A DNA stretch of 64,000 bases from Clostridiales bacterium (GTDB lineage Bacteria; Bacillota; Clostridia; Christensenellales; Borkfalkiaceae). Each line of letters starts with the position of its first letter. Position 1 is the stretch's first letter. Below are positions 62,911 through 64,000 of the stretch, in pieces. Location of the stretch: NCBI GenBank assembly GCA_015055545.1, contig SVHY01000003.1, positions 20,315-84,314 of the forward strand, given 5' to 3'. The position numbers and the translations under genes are program-made. Below the pieces are notes generated by a model. It had not been told where the DNA came from, did not search any database, and saw only the letters and a program-made list of their open reading frames with translations.

Positions 62911-64000
62911 ATGAGCGAACTTGCTTACAAAAGAACGAACGTCTACGAAAAGGCGGACGAACAAAAATTAAAGGCGATTTTTGATTACGCGGAAGGGTAT
63001 AAAGTCTTTTTGAACGAAGGTAAAACCGAACGCGAGGCTTGCGCTTGGGCGAAAACCGCGGCGATAAAGGCGGGTTATAAACCGTTTAAATTCGGGCAAA
63101 CCCTGCAAGCGGGCGATAAGGTGTATTACGATAATCGCGGTAAAAATTTATATCTTATCAAAGTCGGCACGGAGAACCCTGCGGAAAAGGGGATTCGTAT
63201 CCTTGCGTCGCATATCGACAGCCCGCGTATCGATTTTAAACAAGTTCCGCTGTACGAAACGGACGGAATCGCGTTCGCAAAAACGCATTATTACGGCGGT
63301 ATCCGTAAATATCAATGGGCGGCAGTACCCCTTTCCCTGCACGGTGCAATCGCGCTCAAAAGCGGTAAGGTCGTGGAAGTGAAAATCGGCGAAGACGAAA
63401 ACGATCCCGTATTCTATATCAGCGATTTGCTCCCGCACTTGGCGGCGAAACAAAACGCAAAACCGCTTGGCGAAGGCTTGGGCGGCGAGGATTTGAATAT
63501 CTGGCTGGGCAATATCCCGTATACGGCGGCAAGCGACGATAAAGACAAGACGGTGAAAGAAAACTTGCTCCGTATCTTGAACGAAAAATACGGCATGGAC
63601 GAATCGGACTTTTTGAGCGCGGAACTTTGCGTAGTGCCTGCGTTTAAAGCGAAAGATATCGGGTTCGACCGCGCGCTTTTGGGCGCGTACGGACACGACG
63701 ACAGAGTATGTTCGTATCCCGCGTTCACGGCGCTTTTCGACACCGATTCTGCACATACGAGCATGGTCATTCTTGCCGACAAGGAAGAAATCGGCAGCGA
63801 GGGCACGACGGGTATGCAATGCGCGTTGTTCAAAGACTTGATTGACGAAATCGCGCGTTCGTTCGGTGTTTCTTCGGCGGCGGTACGTGCAAACTCTAAA
63901 TGCCTTTCCGCAGACGTTAACGCGGGTTACGACCCCAACTTCCGCGACGTGTGTGAACCGCTCAATTCGGCGTATATTTCCTGTGGCGCGGGGATTACGA
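62911..64000 (+). CDS. M18-family aminopeptidase, 3'-truncated by the window end
   Basis: Start at the ATG at 62911, well spaced from AAGGAG (an ATG at 62905 is too close). At least 363 residues are visible. Metal ligands of M18 enzymes: ASHIDSPRIDFK, GHDDRVCSYPAF, DKEEIGSEG. The HYYGGIRKYQW insertion is typical. Cytoplasmic exopeptidase that removes N-terminal residues. The chain continues beyond base 64000. Confidence 0.88.
   Translation, partial: MSELAYKRTNVYEKADEQKLKAIFDYAEGYKVFLNEGKTEREACAWAKTAAIKAGYKPFKFGQTLQAGDKVYYDNRGKNLYLIKVGTENPAEKGIRILASHIDSPRIDFKQVPLYETDGIAFAKTHYYGGIRKYQWAAVPLSLHGAIALKSGKVVEVKIGEDENDPVFYISDLLPHLAAKQNAKPLGEGLGGEDLNIWLGNIPYTAASDDKDKTVKENLLRILNEKYGMDESDFLSAELCVVPAFKAKDIGFDRALLGAYGHDDRVCSYPAFTALFDTDSAHTSMVILADKEEIGSEGTTGMQCALFKDLIDEIARSFGVSSAAVRANSKCLSADVNAGYDPNFRDVCEPLNSAYISCGAGIT

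Noticed and set aside
1..64000. CRISPR array, rRNA or complete tRNA gene
   Set aside because: No regular spaced repeats, no rRNA-like tracts and only a 3' tRNA/tmRNA fragment (15025-15049) were found.

Overview
The window looks like a piece of a Gram-positive, low-to-moderate GC, strictly fermentative Clostridia chromosome (Bacillota). Reasons: meso-diaminopimelate dehydrogenase, pyruvate formate-lyase with its activase, a minimal SufC/SufB-like pair, strong Shine-Dalgarno sites, textbook TTGACA/TATAAT promoters and lipoprotein signal peptides with a Cys lipobox. A gut Christensenellales-type host is a plausible guess, not something the sequence proves.

Bases 1 to about 15,050 are accessory. 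They carry one long co-directional block of exported, lipidated and single-pass membrane proteins. A large type-I membrane protein, a 35-residue membrane peptide and a Zot-like membrane ATPase stand next to each other, which is the order expected of a filamentous-phage (inovirus-like) assembly module. After a structured non-coding gap come a LexA-like winged helix protein, a zinc-ribbon protein and a putative replication protein flanked by 70-bp inverted repeats, then a HicAB toxin-antitoxin pair. The block ends at a tRNA- or tmRNA-like 3' end (15025-15049). No integrase, relaxase or transposase is visible, and the left end lies outside the window.

From 15,050 to 16,600 lies a second small island between 53-bp direct repeats of the tRNA end plus its terminator hairpin. 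It contains the first of three related regulatory modules (about 15.8, 18.15 and 23.74 kb). Each has a 66-70 residue XRE repressor diverging from membrane or lipoprotein genes, with the same promoter scaffold but a different palindromic operator. All three repressors appear to be read from leaderless mRNAs. These modules are the best candidate for an undescribed system here.

From 16.7 to 64 kb the sequence is mostly core genome: a zinc alcohol dehydrogenase, a polar amino-acid ABC transporter, a purine permease, a serine hydrolase, purA, ddh, an MFS transporter, a minus-strand run (S4 protein, IspDF, RadA, AraC-type regulator), rpoB-rpoC, a pflA/thioredoxin/pflB operon in which the glycyl-radical domain is a separate gene, a ComEC-like metallo-hydrolase, a TcdA-like enzyme, metY-metA for methionine by the acetyl route, a five-gene peptide ABC transporter whose OppC subunit carries an inserted RCC1-like propeller, a CorC/HlyC protein, galE, a YgjP-like metalloprotease, the Suf pair, and the start of an M18 aminopeptidase cut by the window end.
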